Shown here one piece after another: positions 1 through 11,444 of a DNA stretch of 64,000 nt. Position 1 is the first letter of the stretch. Each line of letters begins with the position of its first letter. The position numbers and the translations under genes are program-made. Below the pieces are notes generated by a model that saw only the letters and a list, made by a program, of their open reading frames with translations, searched no databases and had not been told where the DNA came from. Location: positions 23,717,760-23,781,759 of the forward strand of contig CM026557.1 in NCBI GenBank assembly GCA_015143295.1. The letters run 5' to 3'. The DNA comes from Tetracentron sinense (Eukaryota > Streptophyta > Magnoliopsida > Trochodendrales > Trochodendraceae).

Positions 1-29
1 AAGGCTCCAAACTTTGGAAAGATATTGCT

Positions 30-440
30 ATGTGGATCAAGCCCACTATGGAAAATTGCAAATGGCTGATTGGGAATGGCGAAAGTACTGATTTTTGGTT
101 TGACATATGGTACAATAACAAGCCTCTAATTGACTCAGCTCAGAGGTGCCCGAATCAGTTTCCACTCATTAGTGACATTCTAATCAACGACTCTTGGATG
201 CTAAACAACATGGCGGAGGATATTCATCCCAAGATATATGAGGGCATGAAAATCAGCAATGTGGCTATTTCTTCGTCGCAGGATAGAATAGCTTGGACCC
301 TAGAGAGCTCCGGTAAATTCTCTATTAGCTCCTGCTGGAATAGTATTCGGGTTACCAATCGCAATTCCTCTAAGGCAGACTCAGTTTGGGATAACTTAAT
401 ACCGCTGAAGATGTCCATTTTTCAATGGAAATCTTCTTAA
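30..440 (+). pseudogene. LINE ORF2 fragment upstream of the zinc-binding region
   Basis: The 136-residue open stretch begins with a segment of the type 'WLIGNGESTDFWFDIW', characteristic of plant LINE polyproteins between the RT thumb and the zf-RVT domain. The homology continues past the stop in other frames: around 500-540 a Cys-rich stretch followed by His-Leu-Phe-Trp resembles the zinc-binding knuckle. The first ATG is only the first Met in the frame, not a real start. It is a broken transposon gene with no expected host function. Confidence 0.75.
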
Positions 441-661
441 GTGCAGTGCCGGTTGATGAAAATATTCAAAAAAGAACATCTCTCTTGCTAGCAAATGTGT
501 TTGCTGTTGGAAGCTTTCGTCGGAATCCTTATCTCATCTATTCTGGCAAAGCGACATAGGCACTAGTCTCTGGACTAAGGTGAGTGCGTTACTTCAAATT
601 CCCACATGTGCTCAAGATTCTATTCAAACCCCCGTATGATGAGGTTCTTTAATCGAAGTAA

Positions 662-1473
662 GTGGGGTTCAGTCAATGGTATGCTTCACCGTGTTCTGCC
701 CGGAATAATCTGCTGGGAAATTTGGCTTGCCAGGAATTCTATCAGGTTTGGTTTGATAATATTCGCAGATCAGATCAGATTATCTATAAGAGAATCTTAG
801 AGTGGGTCAAAAATGCAGGTAAGCTTTGGATATTCAAGAATCGGCCTTGCAAAAAAGATGAGGACCTGTGCCAGATTTTCCAAATTACAGTGCCCTATCC
901 TAAGGTGGTCATGCCCATTTTCACTAAATGGCTTTCTCCTTCCCCGGGCTGGTTCAAACTAAAAACTGATGGAGCATCAAAGGATGATTCTAGAAGTAGT
1001 GAAAGAGGAGGAATAATTCGAGATTCCAATGGTAAATTTGTGTTTGCTTTCCTATCCTTCTATGGGAAGGGATCAAACAATATGGCTGAGATTAGAGTGA
1101 ATTATGATGGTTGCAAATTTAGTGACATCTTGGGCTCCATGATATCAAGGCTGAAAGTGACTTTAAGGTGATGATGGACATGATAAATGGTGAGGATATT
1201 CCTTGGGGGGCTTGGTACTGGAAAAAGGAAATTGCTCGATTACAGGATAAATGCAATATGAGTTGCGATTATCTTCTTTCCCAAAAAAAAAAAAAAAAAA
1301 AAAGAGTTGCGATCATGTTTTTCAGGGAAAACAATCAATATGCGGATTTGCTGGCTAATGAGGCTTGTATTTCCTCTATGAGCAAAATCTTTAGGACCTC
1401 AAGTGATCCTCCTGTTATGCTTAAAGGAATTATCAGGACTGACAAGTCCAGTTTATTGAACATTAGGGAGTGA
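662..1473 (+). pseudogene. LINE RNase H domain, frameshifted
   Basis: Two overlapping frames (to 1171 and from 1168) together cover an RVT_3-type RNase H. The start is visible as 'WFKLKTDGASKDD' with the first catalytic Asp, followed by a Gly-Gly-Ile-Ile-Arg-Asp strand. The Met-Ala-Glu segment carries the Glu position, and the end is 'ENNQYADLLANEA', the usual C-terminal helix. In an active element this enzyme degrades the RNA strand of the RNA:DNA hybrid. The frame shift near 1170 and the A-run near 1280 rule out activity. Confidence 0.75.
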
Positions 1474-1613
1474 TTGTGTATTTGGGTTCCGGTTTGTTTG
1501 TTAGGGGTTTGGTTTTATGTCCCCCCCCTTGTATTTGGTTTTAATTATTTAATAAACAGGTAGGGGTCCACCAAACCCCCCTCCCCCACTGGGAGGCATT
1601 TTCTAAAAAAAAA

Positions 1614-2355
1614 GTCTGTTTCCATGGATTTTCAGTACACCTTGGGGATGACACGGGTAATCCACATCTTGTATTTTTCTTAATTCACTAGTTTTTGTTA
1701 TTCCTTTAAAAAAAAAAAAAATGAGTGTGTAACTCCAGTAGGTTAGATGGTGCCAACCTGTAGGGATTTTCTCTTGATTTAAAAAATTGTGGGACTAGAG
1801 TGTAAGCTAATGGTTGTCGTAAGTTGCATAGGTTTTTGGTATTGTTTTTGGATGAATTTTGTTTAGAATGAGAGTGAAAAACTGCTGTCTGAGAGCAGTG
1901 ACGATTGTAGAATCAGTTTTTAAAAGGATTCTCGAGGCTCGGCTCAAGGAAAACACTTGAGGCTCAACCTTAGAGACTCAAATCCCCCCCCGAGGTTGAC
2001 ACTTCTAAGTGTGAGGTTCACATGAGGCTTATGCATCCCGCCTTTGAGGCTCGCCTTATGTCGTAGGCTTGCGCCTCATACTCTAACCAAAAATAGGGTT
2101 CTATCCACAGGGCTGAGATAAATTTTTTTATTTACTCAAACTTACACTTTTTTGTTATATTTAATGTATTTGTGGTTTTCAAAATCCTATTTCAGTCTCC
2201 ATTCACATTAAAGATTTCCCTAGTAGACAGAGTGAGTCAGTGGCACTGCCCTACAGTGTAGTTTTTTGCAATTGTTGGGAATGAAAATCCTCTGCGTGAA
2301 TTGATGAGTGAATATCATTTGTTTTTCAATATGTATATGAAGAAAATGATATTTA
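1614..2355. other. Intergenic, no gene recognised
   Basis: I see no coding signal. The stretch holds short A- and T-runs and a block at 1925-2090 rich in the word GAGGCT and its relatives. The sequence up to 2355 is the target into which the next LINE inserted. Confidence 0.5.
1925..2090. repeat. GAGGCT-rich low-complexity block
   Basis: GAGGCT/GAGGTT-type words recur many times in about 165 bp, in both direct and near-inverted arrangement. This resembles the GC-rich arms of some plant non-autonomous DNA elements, but I could not find terminal inverted repeats or a TSD. I leave it as a simple repeat. Confidence 0.4.
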
Positions 2356-3435
2356 ATATTATACATAGAAAATATCATTTCTTAATGCTAACATGGGATC
2401 AAATCCAAGTTACATTTGGAGGAGTTTTATGGCAGCCCAAAGTATATTACAACGGGGAACTATTTGGAAGGTGGGCAATGGAAATTGTATAAATATATGG
2501 TGTGACAATTGGACTCCTCAAGTAAACAGTTACCGGGAAGCTGACCATCTAATAAAAGTTGGGGATTTGGTTGATCCAGTGAGTAAACAGTGGGATGCAC
2601 ATGTCCTCGATAGGGTTTTTAATAACCATGATGCAGAAATGATTAAGGCGATTCAATTGAGTGACATTGATGCTTCAGATAAAATAATTTGGTCCCCTGG
2701 TAAGTCTAGAAGGTTCTCAGTTCGGTCGGTATATCTTTTTTCTACTCTAGGAGGGGATGGTACTAATAATGTAAATGAATATGAGGGATCAAATACGGCG
2801 GAAACTAGAAGATTGTGGAAACGGATTTGGAGTCTTGGAATCCCGAGCAAGTGCAAGCACTTTATGTGGAGAGCATGTACAAATTCCTTACCAACAATGG
2901 GGAATTTATTTAAGCGAGGAGTTCCAACTGATCAATCTTGCCGTATATGTTTCTGTAATTCGGAATCGGTGACTCATGCTTTTTGGGCTTGTCCTTTGGC
3001 TCGCAATGTTTGGGCACTTACGAAAGGAAGATTTCAGAAGATGATTACAACAGAGGAGTTGGATTTCCGACAAATTGTTCTTGATTTAGAATCTCGAGCT
3101 TCAAAAGAGGGGTTGGAAATGGGAACAATGGTAGCATGGGCTATATGGGATGCGCGTAACAGAATAATTTTTGATAACTTCCAACTTCATCCCAATTTGA
3201 TCATTCAAAGAGCTAGGAGATTACTAGATGATTTCCAAAGATTAGCGTTGCTTAGGCTTTGTCATTGTCTGAGTTCAGTCCCAATCGGAACAGTGGCTGT
3301 TTAAAGAAGAGTTCTACTTGTTCTAAGGCTCACTGGTTTTGCTATTCAGCTTGTGTAAATCTATGATTACTTTTCAGTAATAAAATTTCTATCTTTTATA
3401 AAAAAAAAAACATATGTATATATATTATACATAGA
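2356..3435 (+). mobile_element. 5'-truncated LINE with candidate 14-bp TSD
   Basis: Seen: ATATTATACATAGA occurs at 2356-2369 and again at 3422-3435, bracketing a LINE fragment. The element has an open frame (2393-3304), a short 3' tail containing a possible AATAAA-like signal, and an A-run at about 3401-3410. Eleven A/T-rich bases separate the A-run from the 3' repeat. The body starts inside ORF2 just before a 'GSNPSYIWRS' motif, so the copy is strongly 5'-truncated, as expected from target-primed reverse transcription. The RNase H domain is missing before the 3' tail. Confidence 0.75.
2393..3304 (+). pseudogene. LINE ORF2 C-terminal fragment with zf-RVT, RNase H lost
   Basis: This 303-residue open frame is unusually long for a dead copy. 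Residues 1-50 carry the 'GSNPSYIWRS' and 'GNGNCINIWCDNW' motifs that lie after the RT core. Around residues 145-215 is a zf-RVT domain: 'LWKRIWSLGIPSKCKHFMWR', then CRIC, then His-Ala-Phe-Trp-Ala-Cys. The last 20 residues do not look like RNase H, and the frame stops where that domain should begin, so an internal deletion joined zf-RVT to the 3' tail. The first Met is not a native start. Confidence 0.75.
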
Positions 3436-5721
3436 TCACTATTTCTATGAATATTTCTGAAACTCTCTCATTTCTAATAAATTTTGATGTAGAAGTGAGG
3501 AAGCCTCAAGGATTACACCTCACCTTTATTAATAATTGAGGGTGTTGGCTAGTATTTAAGAGGACGTATAGGGCTGTTAATTAGGGACTGGTGTGTTAGG
3601 TTTAGGATGGTAGGAATAGGTAATTGGTCTAGTTTTACTGGGTTTAAAGAATTGGAATTGATGGCATGTTGCATTTAAGTTTTATAAAAGAGGAATTAGG
3701 TCTAGGTTTAGAGTATTTGTGCAGTGGAAATAGGTCTTTAGGTATTGTACAGGTAGGGTTGAATTAGGGGTTTAAGGGATTTTGTTTGGAAATTGGAATA
3801 GGTTATGGAAGGAATTAAGGCTAATGGAGTGAGTGATGGGCGTGGATAATGGGCTGTACGATTATGTCAAAAGGATCTGGTCATATGGATGTTCCAATGG
3901 ACTGTTAAATATTAGAAAATTAGTGTAAGAATTAGGGATAGGTATGAAGTGGGAGGATCTAACAACGTCAAAGAAGCCACCACAGGATTTTATGGAGTCA
4001 CAACATGGAAGAGGAATCACTCTTCGAATATCATATCCAGCACATTAGCAATGCTACAATAGAAATAGAAGGAATGAGGGGACTAGTGGTTTACATTAAT
4101 CAGATTGGCTGTGGGAAGAAGCTTCATAGACCCCCTTATTCCTACCCAAACTCCTGCTAAAACAGTGGTTCTTGAACCTGGAATGCCCCTGCTACTCGAA
4201 CCTGGAAAACTAGGAATCCCTGGGTGGGTTGTTCTACCTATTAACCCACAAGTTGTCCAAAACATGGATGACTCATAAATTTTGACTCGGTCGACCAAGT
4301 CTGTTTAAACCTGCCTGCTCTGTGTAAAACAAAACAAAACAAAAAAATATGAAAGCCAGCGGCAACTTCAACGTCGCCATCCAACAGAATTGCAAAAACT
4401 AGAGGGAAAGTCATCGTTGCTCCTTGAGTTCAAAAGAAGAAGAGACAAAACGATTAGGTTTAAAAGACAAGAAAAGAAATTTCCTTGTTATATATTTCAT
4501 TTATACATTTAGTTGAAATAACTTATTCCGTGTAAAGAGTCAAAACACCTTAAACTCTCTGCTACTGGCCCATCAACTTCATTTAATATTGAACATTCCC
4601 TTTTAAGTGAAAAAAAGAAAGACTGTTAGAGCCCTCTTCTTTGAATCTCTCTTAACAGCCTTTTTTAACAACTGAATTGGATGATTTAAAATAAAAATAA
4701 TATTTTTCAAGTACATCAATCTAGCTAATTTTTATGGATCAATTATTTTGTACACAGTTGGTTGGATGTCCATATAAAATATAAGATTTATTTGACACCT
4801 TTTTTTTTAATTAATTACAAAGACGAGTTTAACACTTGGTGCTTATGCACCAAGTATTAATTACGAAGATTTATTTTTCTCCCTTTGAAATTTTGGTAAA
4901 CTTGGTATTCATGCAGGGTGAAAGATTATGGGATTTATACTACCTGGGTTTCTGCCACCTTTGTTTCCAAGTAAGAGATACTTTTATCAATTCATTTATT
5001 TTCTTCGTTTAACGCAACAGGAATTCAAAATCAACCAGCAACAAGAAAAAAAACTGGAATAACAAGGCAACGAAGATGTAGAAAGCAAAATTTATTTTTA
5101 TTTTTGTTTATTTTTTTGCTAGGTAAGCAGGGACACAGGACAATTCGTCATGGACTTAGCCCAATAATAAAGGATTCTAAATGTGAAGAAGATGCAGCTG
5201 ATTTGGAACGGCTTTCCTTCCTTTCAGTGGGACAAAAACCAATTTCATCTTGCAGGTTATCGTTATGTTTATATGTAAACTGGACTGAGTTTTAATTTAC
5301 AAAGATTGGGAAGGCAAAGAGGTTGAAAGAACGCGATAAGTGGGTGGATGAGATAGTGTAACCAATGGTGCAATTAAGCCATTTATAGAGGTGAGAAAAT
5401 GAAGTTAGGAGCCAAGGATTCATTAGTAGAGGTGATGGTCGAAGGTAATGTGAATCTGTATGAAAAAAAATAGCATATTGGTGGTTTCACTGGTGGGACA
5501 TTTTGGCGCAGCAGTGTCGTCCAGCTTGAGGCGTTAAATGCTAAATGTTTCTACATTTTTGGGCTTCAAAAGAAAGCTTGTAAACTCAATTTTGCTTGCT
5601 TTATCATATGTTTGTGCCAAAATGCAGGTTGATAGAAATGTGAAAAAAAAAGGAAAAAAAAGAAGCAAAAGGTATACAAATAAGAGTTTACACTCTTGAA
5701 CTAATATAGCATTCCAGTTCC
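3436..5721. other. Intergenic, no gene recognised
   Basis: Short frames at 4083-4298 (minus) and 5104-5295 (plus) resemble nothing I recognise and are probably chance. The stretch 3530-3960 is strikingly rich in G and T and poor in C on the plus strand. A short palindrome (TGGTGCTTATGCACCA) lies near 4837-4852. Otherwise it is AT-rich with homopolymer runs. Confidence 0.5.
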
Positions 5722-5862
5722 TTTTTTTTTTGGTTCATTGGAGGCCACATGGACCTATGGGCTACACAATGAGGGGTACCCCTCCCCCTCCCCCTCCCCC
5801 TCCTCCCCAACCCTGATGTAGGTGGGATTCAATCCCAGGTATTTGATTAGATGCCAAGAGAC
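5722..5862 (-). mobile_element. SINE-like retroposon with 10-bp TSD
   Basis: TCCAGTTCCT flanks the unit at 5713-5722 and 5863-5872. Read on the minus strand, the insert begins near 5862 and carries GGGATTGAATCCCACC, which resembles a tRNA-type B box. It ends in AACC followed by about ten A. The length (about 140 bp), A-tail, TSD and B-box-like word fit a tRNA-derived SINE. The A box is less clear (TGGCATCTAATC). An internal CCCCCT microsatellite lies at 5778-5803. Confidence 0.65.
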
Positions 5863-6046
5863 TCCAGTTCCTAATTTCAAGCCAACTAGAATGTTTATCC
5901 TTTAGGGTCCGTTCTTTTGCATAGACTTATAAAGCTTGACACTTTACACTTAGCAAATATTATTTATCTTATCTAATTTACTTTGTTATAAGATACAAAG
6001 TATCTTGTCACAACTTATTACAATAGTCTACTATATCCTCCAACAA

Positions 6047-6819
6047 ACATGGGTGCTACTATTGGGGATTTTGGATTAGCAAGGTTCCTTGTTCAAACCT
6101 CGATTGACTCCTGAAGTCAAAGTAGCACTGTTGGAGTAAAAGGAACAGTTAGTTATGTAGGTTAGGTAAGTCTGTCATTCATCAAGTTAACATTCATGGT
6201 TCCAAGCTACCATGCTAAATTGTTCTATGAGAAATTGCAACACCTTGAATACATTCGGAGTGTTGAACCATTTCTAACCTAGTTCACACATGGTGTGGAA
6301 ACCTGCAAGGGGCATGTAATATGTAGCTCGTGAGCTATGAGACCTCACCTCACCTCGATACTAATAACTCAATCTAGGAGTGACTAAAAGATTAAATGAC
6401 AATAATTGGCTTGATCATAAGATTAGAAAATGTTTGAATTGCAGAGTATGGAATGAGTGGCAAAGTGACTACACAGGGAGATGTATATAGCTACTTAATC
6501 TTGTTACTGGAGATGTTTACAGGTAGGAAACCGATCGATGACATGTTTAAGGATGGTTTAGACCTTCAATTTCGCTAAGACTTCTCTACCGAACTGAGTG
6601 ATGGAGAAAATAGATCCTGTGATACTCTTAAAAAATGAAGAAGATGAGATTGGCAGAGCAGTAACACAAGTGGAATGCAGGAATGCTTGGTTTTAGCTGT
6701 CAAGTTAGAATTACATGTTCTGAGGAATCACCAAGAGATGGATTGATCATGAAAGATGTTACCATCAATGATGTGTGTGATTAGAGATACTCTGAGCGTT
6801 GGGGTCCATGGAGGGCCAT
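6047..6819 (+). pseudogene. LRR receptor kinase C-terminal fragment (copy 1)
   Basis: The sequence matches the intact kinase gene at 16246-19566 by eye. The end of exon 1 (DFG loop onward) is at 6047-6165, an intron-like stretch follows at 6166-6444 with a GTAAGT donor and TTGCAG acceptor, and the second exon runs to the 'VHGG'-type end near 6819. Reading breaks include a stop replacing the codons before the donor and several indels in exon 2. Everything upstream of the activation loop is missing. It is a decayed paralog, not an active kinase. Confidence 0.85.
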
Positions 6820-7084
6820 GCACATAGTCTATACCAAGGTTACCCGATTCATTGCCTACTACGCTGAATCGCAAACTGATTAGCGGTACAGTTCGTTTCG
6901 GTTTGTGAAAATTATCTAACCCCATAATCCTACCCAATAGCTCTAGTTCAACGAATTTTCTCTTTGGGTTCAATGATTTTTTTTCTTTGGGTTGGGTGAT
7001 TTTGTACATTAAGATCGGCGAATTTTTATTTTGCTTCATGAACCGCTCATAAAGACATTTTGTATGTTTTTTAACATAAATATT

Positions 7085-7318
7085 GATAGAAAATGGATTC
7101 TATTGAATAGCTTGAGTGATTATAATGAATCCTCCTTAAGGATTATATAGAGAGTACATGAGTCTTAAGATAGAAGTAGTATCACATCATAATCAAATCT
7201 AAGATTTGATACTAATCTATTTCAAATTCAAATCTACCTAGATATGAGATAAGATACAGTGTATCTCATCTCACTTTATTACTACACCGCTCTGTATTCT
7301 CTAAACCTATCTCTAATA
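7085..7318 (-). repeat. Short LTR-like repeat (solo copy)
   Basis: The end near 7240-7318 (GTGTATCTCATCTCACTTTATTACTACACCGCTCTGT... then CTATCTCTAAT) resembles 26390-26445 and 50840-50890, and the other side contains a similar 'attatatagagag' TATA-like stretch. On the minus strand it starts ATTAGAGATA and contains a TATATAA-type box, which suggests a small LTR of about 230 bp. It separates the two kinase fragments. Boundaries are approximate. Confidence 0.45.
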
Positions 7319-7334
7319 TATATGTCATTCATAA

Positions 7335-7798
7335 GTTGGTTATGTAGCTTAGTTAAGTATATCATTCATAAGTTTACATTTATGGTTCCAAGCTACCATG
7401 CTAAATTGCTCTATCAGAAATTGCAACACTTTGATTACCATGATTCGGGGTGGTTCAACCGTTTCTCACCATACCTGGACGGGAATGTAATATTTATATA
7501 GTCTATGGTGTTGGAACTTGATAATATGTAGCTCGTGAGCTATGATATCTCACCTCACCTCAACACTAATAACTCAATCTAGGTGTGACTAAGAAAATTA
7601 AACGATAATCAATTGGCTTGATCATAAGACTAGAAAATGTGTTAATTGCAGGGTATAGACTATACAGGGAGATATATGCAGCTATGTAATCTTCTTGCTG
7701 GAGATGTTTAGAGTTAGGAAACCGACCCACACCGACATGTTTAAGGATGGTTTCGACCTTCTTAACTTTGTTAAGACTTCTCTACCGAATCGATATAT
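7335..7798 (+). pseudogene. LRR receptor kinase C-terminal fragment (copy 2)
   Basis: This is a second, shorter and more decayed copy of the kinase 3' region. It starts at the 'GYVA' codons before the intron donor, carries the same intron including the ATGTAGCTCGTGAGCTATGA stretch shared with copy 1, and then exon 2 up to about the 'TSLPN' region. Small deletions destroy the frame. Copies 1 and 2 share intron variants that the intact gene lacks, so they probably arose from each other by tandem duplication. Confidence 0.8.
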
Positions 7799-7851
7799 AC
7801 ATGTAACCATACCATCAACATACTTCAGATTTTTTTACTAACTTGAGCAAG

Positions 7852-7874
7852 TATATATATATATATATATATAT
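7852..7874. repeat. (TA)n microsatellite
   Basis: An uninterrupted alternating TA run of about 23 bp. Confidence 0.9.
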
Positions 7875-7875
7875 G

Positions 7876-8720
7876 TATACTAATACAAAGAGAATGACGA
7901 GATTCAAAACGTTGACTGAATTTTAGCTTAATTTCAAAATTGTCATTTACTAATATTACTAATATAGGTTGATTGAAATTTAGCTTAATTCCAAAATTGC
8001 CTCTTCACTAATATGTAAAAAGATTAATGATACTTAAGAAGGTTGATTGAATTTATTTACTAATATAAAGTGAATGATTGAGTTCAAAACGTTGATTGAA
8101 TTTTGGCTTAATTTTTAAGCTACTCTTTACTAATTTTAGTTTTCTTAATATTGGGGACTCAAAAAATTGATTGAAATTTAATTTAATTCTAGGACCACCC
8201 TTTATTAATATATAAAACAATGTTTTCATAATCAAACCGGTCGTCGAACTGGTTAGGTGACTGGTTCGACCGGTCTGATTAGATCATGTCCTTTTATTAT
8301 TGAAAATTATATTTTTTTAGACAATTTTTTCTGTTTTTTTTCTTATATCACCAATTTTTGGTTTTGGGGACCGGTTGACTGGTTAGGAATTGGTTTTCAA
8401 AACACTGATATAAAGAGAATGAGAGACATATAAATAAGTGATTCAAATTTATCTTAATTTCAAAATTACACTTAACTAATATAAAGAGAATGAGACTATA
8501 GAAATGTTGATTATAATTTATCATATTTTAAAAATGCCCATATTTTATTTCGAAAAAATGTCCTTAAAGTTTTTATACCTAAATCCCTCAAAAAAATTAG
8601 TCAGAATGTCCCTAATTTGCCTCCAAAAATGCCCCCAAGTTAGGTTTCTATACCCAAAATGCTCTAAATTTTCATTCTATACCCAAAATGCCCCTAAAGC
8701 TTTCTAGTTTTCAAAATGCC
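7876..8720. repeat. Degenerate tandem repeat, AT-rich
   Basis: Words such as ACTAATATAAAGAGAATGA, TTGATTGAATTT and AGCTTAATTTCAAAATTG recur about every 80-100 bp with many substitutions and indels. The last 200 bp change to a run of AAAATGCCC-type words. A MITE interrupts the array at 8218-8407. No coding role is visible. Confidence 0.65.
8218..8407. mobile_element. hAT-like MITE, 190 bp
   Basis: The ends are imperfect inverted repeats (CAATGTTTTC against CAGTGTTTTG), and the arms are rich in ACCGGT/GACTGGTT words around an AT-rich centre. The 8-bp flanks ATATAAAA (8210-8217) and ATATAAAG (8408-8415) differ at one base. An 8-bp TSD is typical of the hAT superfamily. It has no coding capacity. 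Confidence 0.65.
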
Positions 8721-9634
8721 CTTAATTGAAGTTTCTATTTAGATTAGTGTGACGAAACTCCACCTAAATGCAGATAGTTTCACATTTAGGGAGGGCGTCA
8801 ATGAGGAAGTCAAGTCACGGGCATATCCAATTGATGATTAATATGACGACCTTTCGAGGAAATTAAGCCACAAAGGGACCCAAGAATGAGGAAAATCTTC
8901 CCTTGCAGCTGCCTATGATTATGGAATTCCGAATGCTAGCTAAAATAGACTACTTTGAAATGTAGAAATTAGAGGAATGACAGTAATGAAAGTCTTCCGT
9001 GTCTTGCAATGTGGGTCCGCCCATTTAAATGATGATTCATTCACCCAGAAACATAGAAATTAGAAGATGTTTCAACTCATGGTCTTTATGTAGGCAAACG
9101 AATTCCCATCTCATAGGGTTCAGGTTTGGGTTGCACCTTTCCCCAGGTAGTTGGCACTGGACTAACTTTGGCCACGCCTAAACCCAGCATTTGTGCACAC
9201 AGCTGGTCCTATTGATATTCCTGAAGAAAAAAATAATATAAATAAATAAATAAAAAGGATGATTTTACATCTTATCTCATTACTGACATTATTAGATGCT
9301 GAGAAAAACGATGGCCAACTGTTCGGGAAAATAGTGAATAGACGGTTAGAAGTTGGTGATATTACTCTTACTCCACTCGATAAAAGCTCGGTTCGATTAT
9401 ATATATATATATAATTAATTTAAATACTAAAAATAAATATATTTATTTTATTAGTTAAGTATATAGAATTATTTAAAAAATAATTCACGTAACCTGTGTC
9501 ACCTCTTTAATGGCATTTAACGTAAATATTTGAGAATAAAAGATTAGTTATAAAGGAAAATGTTTGGATGACATAAGTGGTAAATACATGAAAATATTTG
9601 AATGACATAAGTGGTAAATAAGTGGACTAAAGTG
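8721..9634. other. Intergenic with a kinase-promoter-like block
   Basis: No gene recognised. The block 8769-8820 matches the upstream module of the receptor kinase. The stretch 9070-9260 ends in an AAATAAATAA-type tail but shows no convincing retroposon hallmarks. The rest is AT-rich, with a TA run near 9400. Confidence 0.5.
8769..8820 (+). promoter_or_regulatory. Copy 1 of receptor-kinase upstream module
   Basis: GCAGATAGTTTCACATTTAG followed by GGGAGGGCGTCAATGAGGAAGTCAAGTCA closely matches 13781-13850 and 15442-15540. It contains AGTCAA, the complement of the W-box core TTGACT. No kinase gene follows directly here, so the module was presumably left behind when the region was rearranged. 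Confidence 0.6.
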
Positions 9635-11444
9635 CACGTTTGGATCAAACATCCAGGGTGCAGCGAAACTATCCATTCCGCCTGGAGGAAGGTTTTTGCG
9701 GGTTCCCAGATGTACTCACTATGTCAACGTATTCGATCCTATCGTCCTGACTTGATCAAATTGAATAAGCAATCCTTTGGATATCTGCCATCCAGGATTC
9801 ATGCTCTCAAAGATAAACTAGCTTATACTCTCGATAATGATCAGGATGGTCAGCATCGGCCCCTTGTCCATTTGATTTCAGCTGAGTTGAATACAACTCT
9901 TGATCAGGAGGAAGCCCATTTGCGGCAAAAGTCCCGAGCCGACTGACTTTCACTGGGTGATAAAAATAAGAGATTTTTCCATCTCTCCACAGTTCACCGG
10001 TGGAATAGGAATCACATTTCGTCTATTAAATTGGCTAATGGGACATGGGTATCTTTTGAGGACGAAGTTCAATCCCATGTCCTACAGCACTTCCAGGAAC
10101 TCTATACTTCGGCCACTCCCACCAACATTTCGGAAGTTACAGCTTCAATTCCTTGTAAGGTTACTTCTCAGATAAATCATCACTTGTGTCGCGAGGTTTC
10201 ATCGGAAGAGATTCATGAGGTAATGCTTCAAATTGCACCCCTCAAATCTCCAGGGCCAGATGGAATGCCTGGGCTATTTTTCCAATCTCAATGGGACATG
10301 GTTGGGCCAATGGTAAGTGCAGCAGTTCTTCATTTCTTTCATACTGGTTTCCTTCTAAGACAGGTGAATTTTACTCATATTGTGTTGATTCCCAAAGTAC
10401 CTAGAAACTCTGAACGACTTTAGGCCAATCAGCCTCTGTAATGTTATATACAAGATCATTTCAAAAATTTTGGCAAACCGCCTTAGGGAATCGCTGGCTG
10501 AGATTATCAGCCCAGCTCAGTCTGCGTTTATTCGTGGGTGAAAAATTACTGATAATGTCCTCCTACTCCACGAAATAAACCACTACCTGAAAAAGAAGAG
10601 GACGTCTACAAACTACAAAATGTCGGTTAAACTGGACATAAACAAAGCTTATGACAAAGTCGAACGGGAGTTCTTATTTGCGGTGATGGACAAGATTGGT
10701 TACTGTAGACGGTGGATATCCTGGATTCGGCAATTTGTTACCACGGTCAATTATGTGGTGGTCCTCAAGGGTGAGGCAAGGGGCTTCATCACTCCATCTT
10801 GTGGTTTATGGCAGGGAAATCCCCTTTGTCCCTACTTATTCCTCCTCTGTACAGAGGCTTTCTCTTGCCTTGTGCACAAGGCAACGCTTGATAAAAAAAT
10901 TACGGGTATTCGGATAGCCCCCAACGCCCCTGAGATCTCTCACCTCCTTTTTGTCGATGACTGTTTAGTTTTTTTGCAGGCAAATATTGATGAACCAGCT
11001 GCTTTGCAGGAGATGTTGTAGGATTATGGATGTGCGTCTGGGTAGACTATGAACCATTTAAAGTCTGGGTTAACTTTCAGCCGAAACACTCCGAGTCGAT
11101 TTAGAAGAATGATTGGGTGGCTCCTGCATAATCGGAATCCAGTTTTCATCGAATCCCACCTTGGCATGTCCACAGATTTTGGTCTGTCCAAGATGAACAC
11201 CTTTGAGAAATTGAAAAGAAAGGTCCTCACCAAGATGCAAGGGTGGTCAGGAGGCTTACTTACCCAAGCCGGGTGGGGAGTATTGATAAAGGCGGTAATT
11301 CAGTCCATTCCGACCTATTTGATGAGTTTCTTTATTCTCCCAAAGAAGTTGGTTAGGGAGGTCAACTCGGCGGTGGCGAAGTTCTGGTGGCACCAAGCCC
11401 AGGTCTCCAAAATTCATTGGTTGAGCTGGAAATGCCTAAGTTAG
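9635..11444 (+). pseudogene. LINE reverse transcriptase, decayed
   Basis: Frames at 9611-9946, 10031-10423, 10620-11021 and 11049-11444 cover the RT region. Visible motifs are 'LKSPGPDGMPGLFFQ' (fingers), 'VKLDINKAYDKVE' with the first catalytic Asp, 'QGNPLCPYLF', and 'LLFVDDCLVF', where the usual YADD box reads FVDD with both catalytic Asp kept. The thumb follows at 11049 onward. At least three frame breaks separate these parts. In a live element this enzyme would carry out target-primed reverse transcription in the nucleus. Confidence 0.85.

Larger units (their letters stand above)
1..1613 (+). mobile_element. LINE (L1-type) 3' portion, truncated by the window edge
   Basis: Seen: the broken frames read as the C-terminal half of a plant LINE ORF2, with a zf-RVT-like region followed by an RNase H domain. 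They are followed by an untranslated tail and an A-run at 1605-1613. A longer A-run near 1280-1300 lies inside the RNase H reading and is probably an expanded slip. The RT core and 5' part lie before the window, so the full length and the 5' TSD cannot be judged. Several frame breaks make it inactive. Confidence 0.8.

Noticed and set aside
5104..5295. Small gene
   Set aside because: 63 residues with no recognisable domain, no splice context and no similarity to neighbours.
7852..7874. TA run as a functional element
   Set aside because: It is a simple microsatellite with nothing further to support a role.
9070..9260. Second SINE
   Set aside because: There is an A/T-rich tail but no clear B box or flanking duplication.
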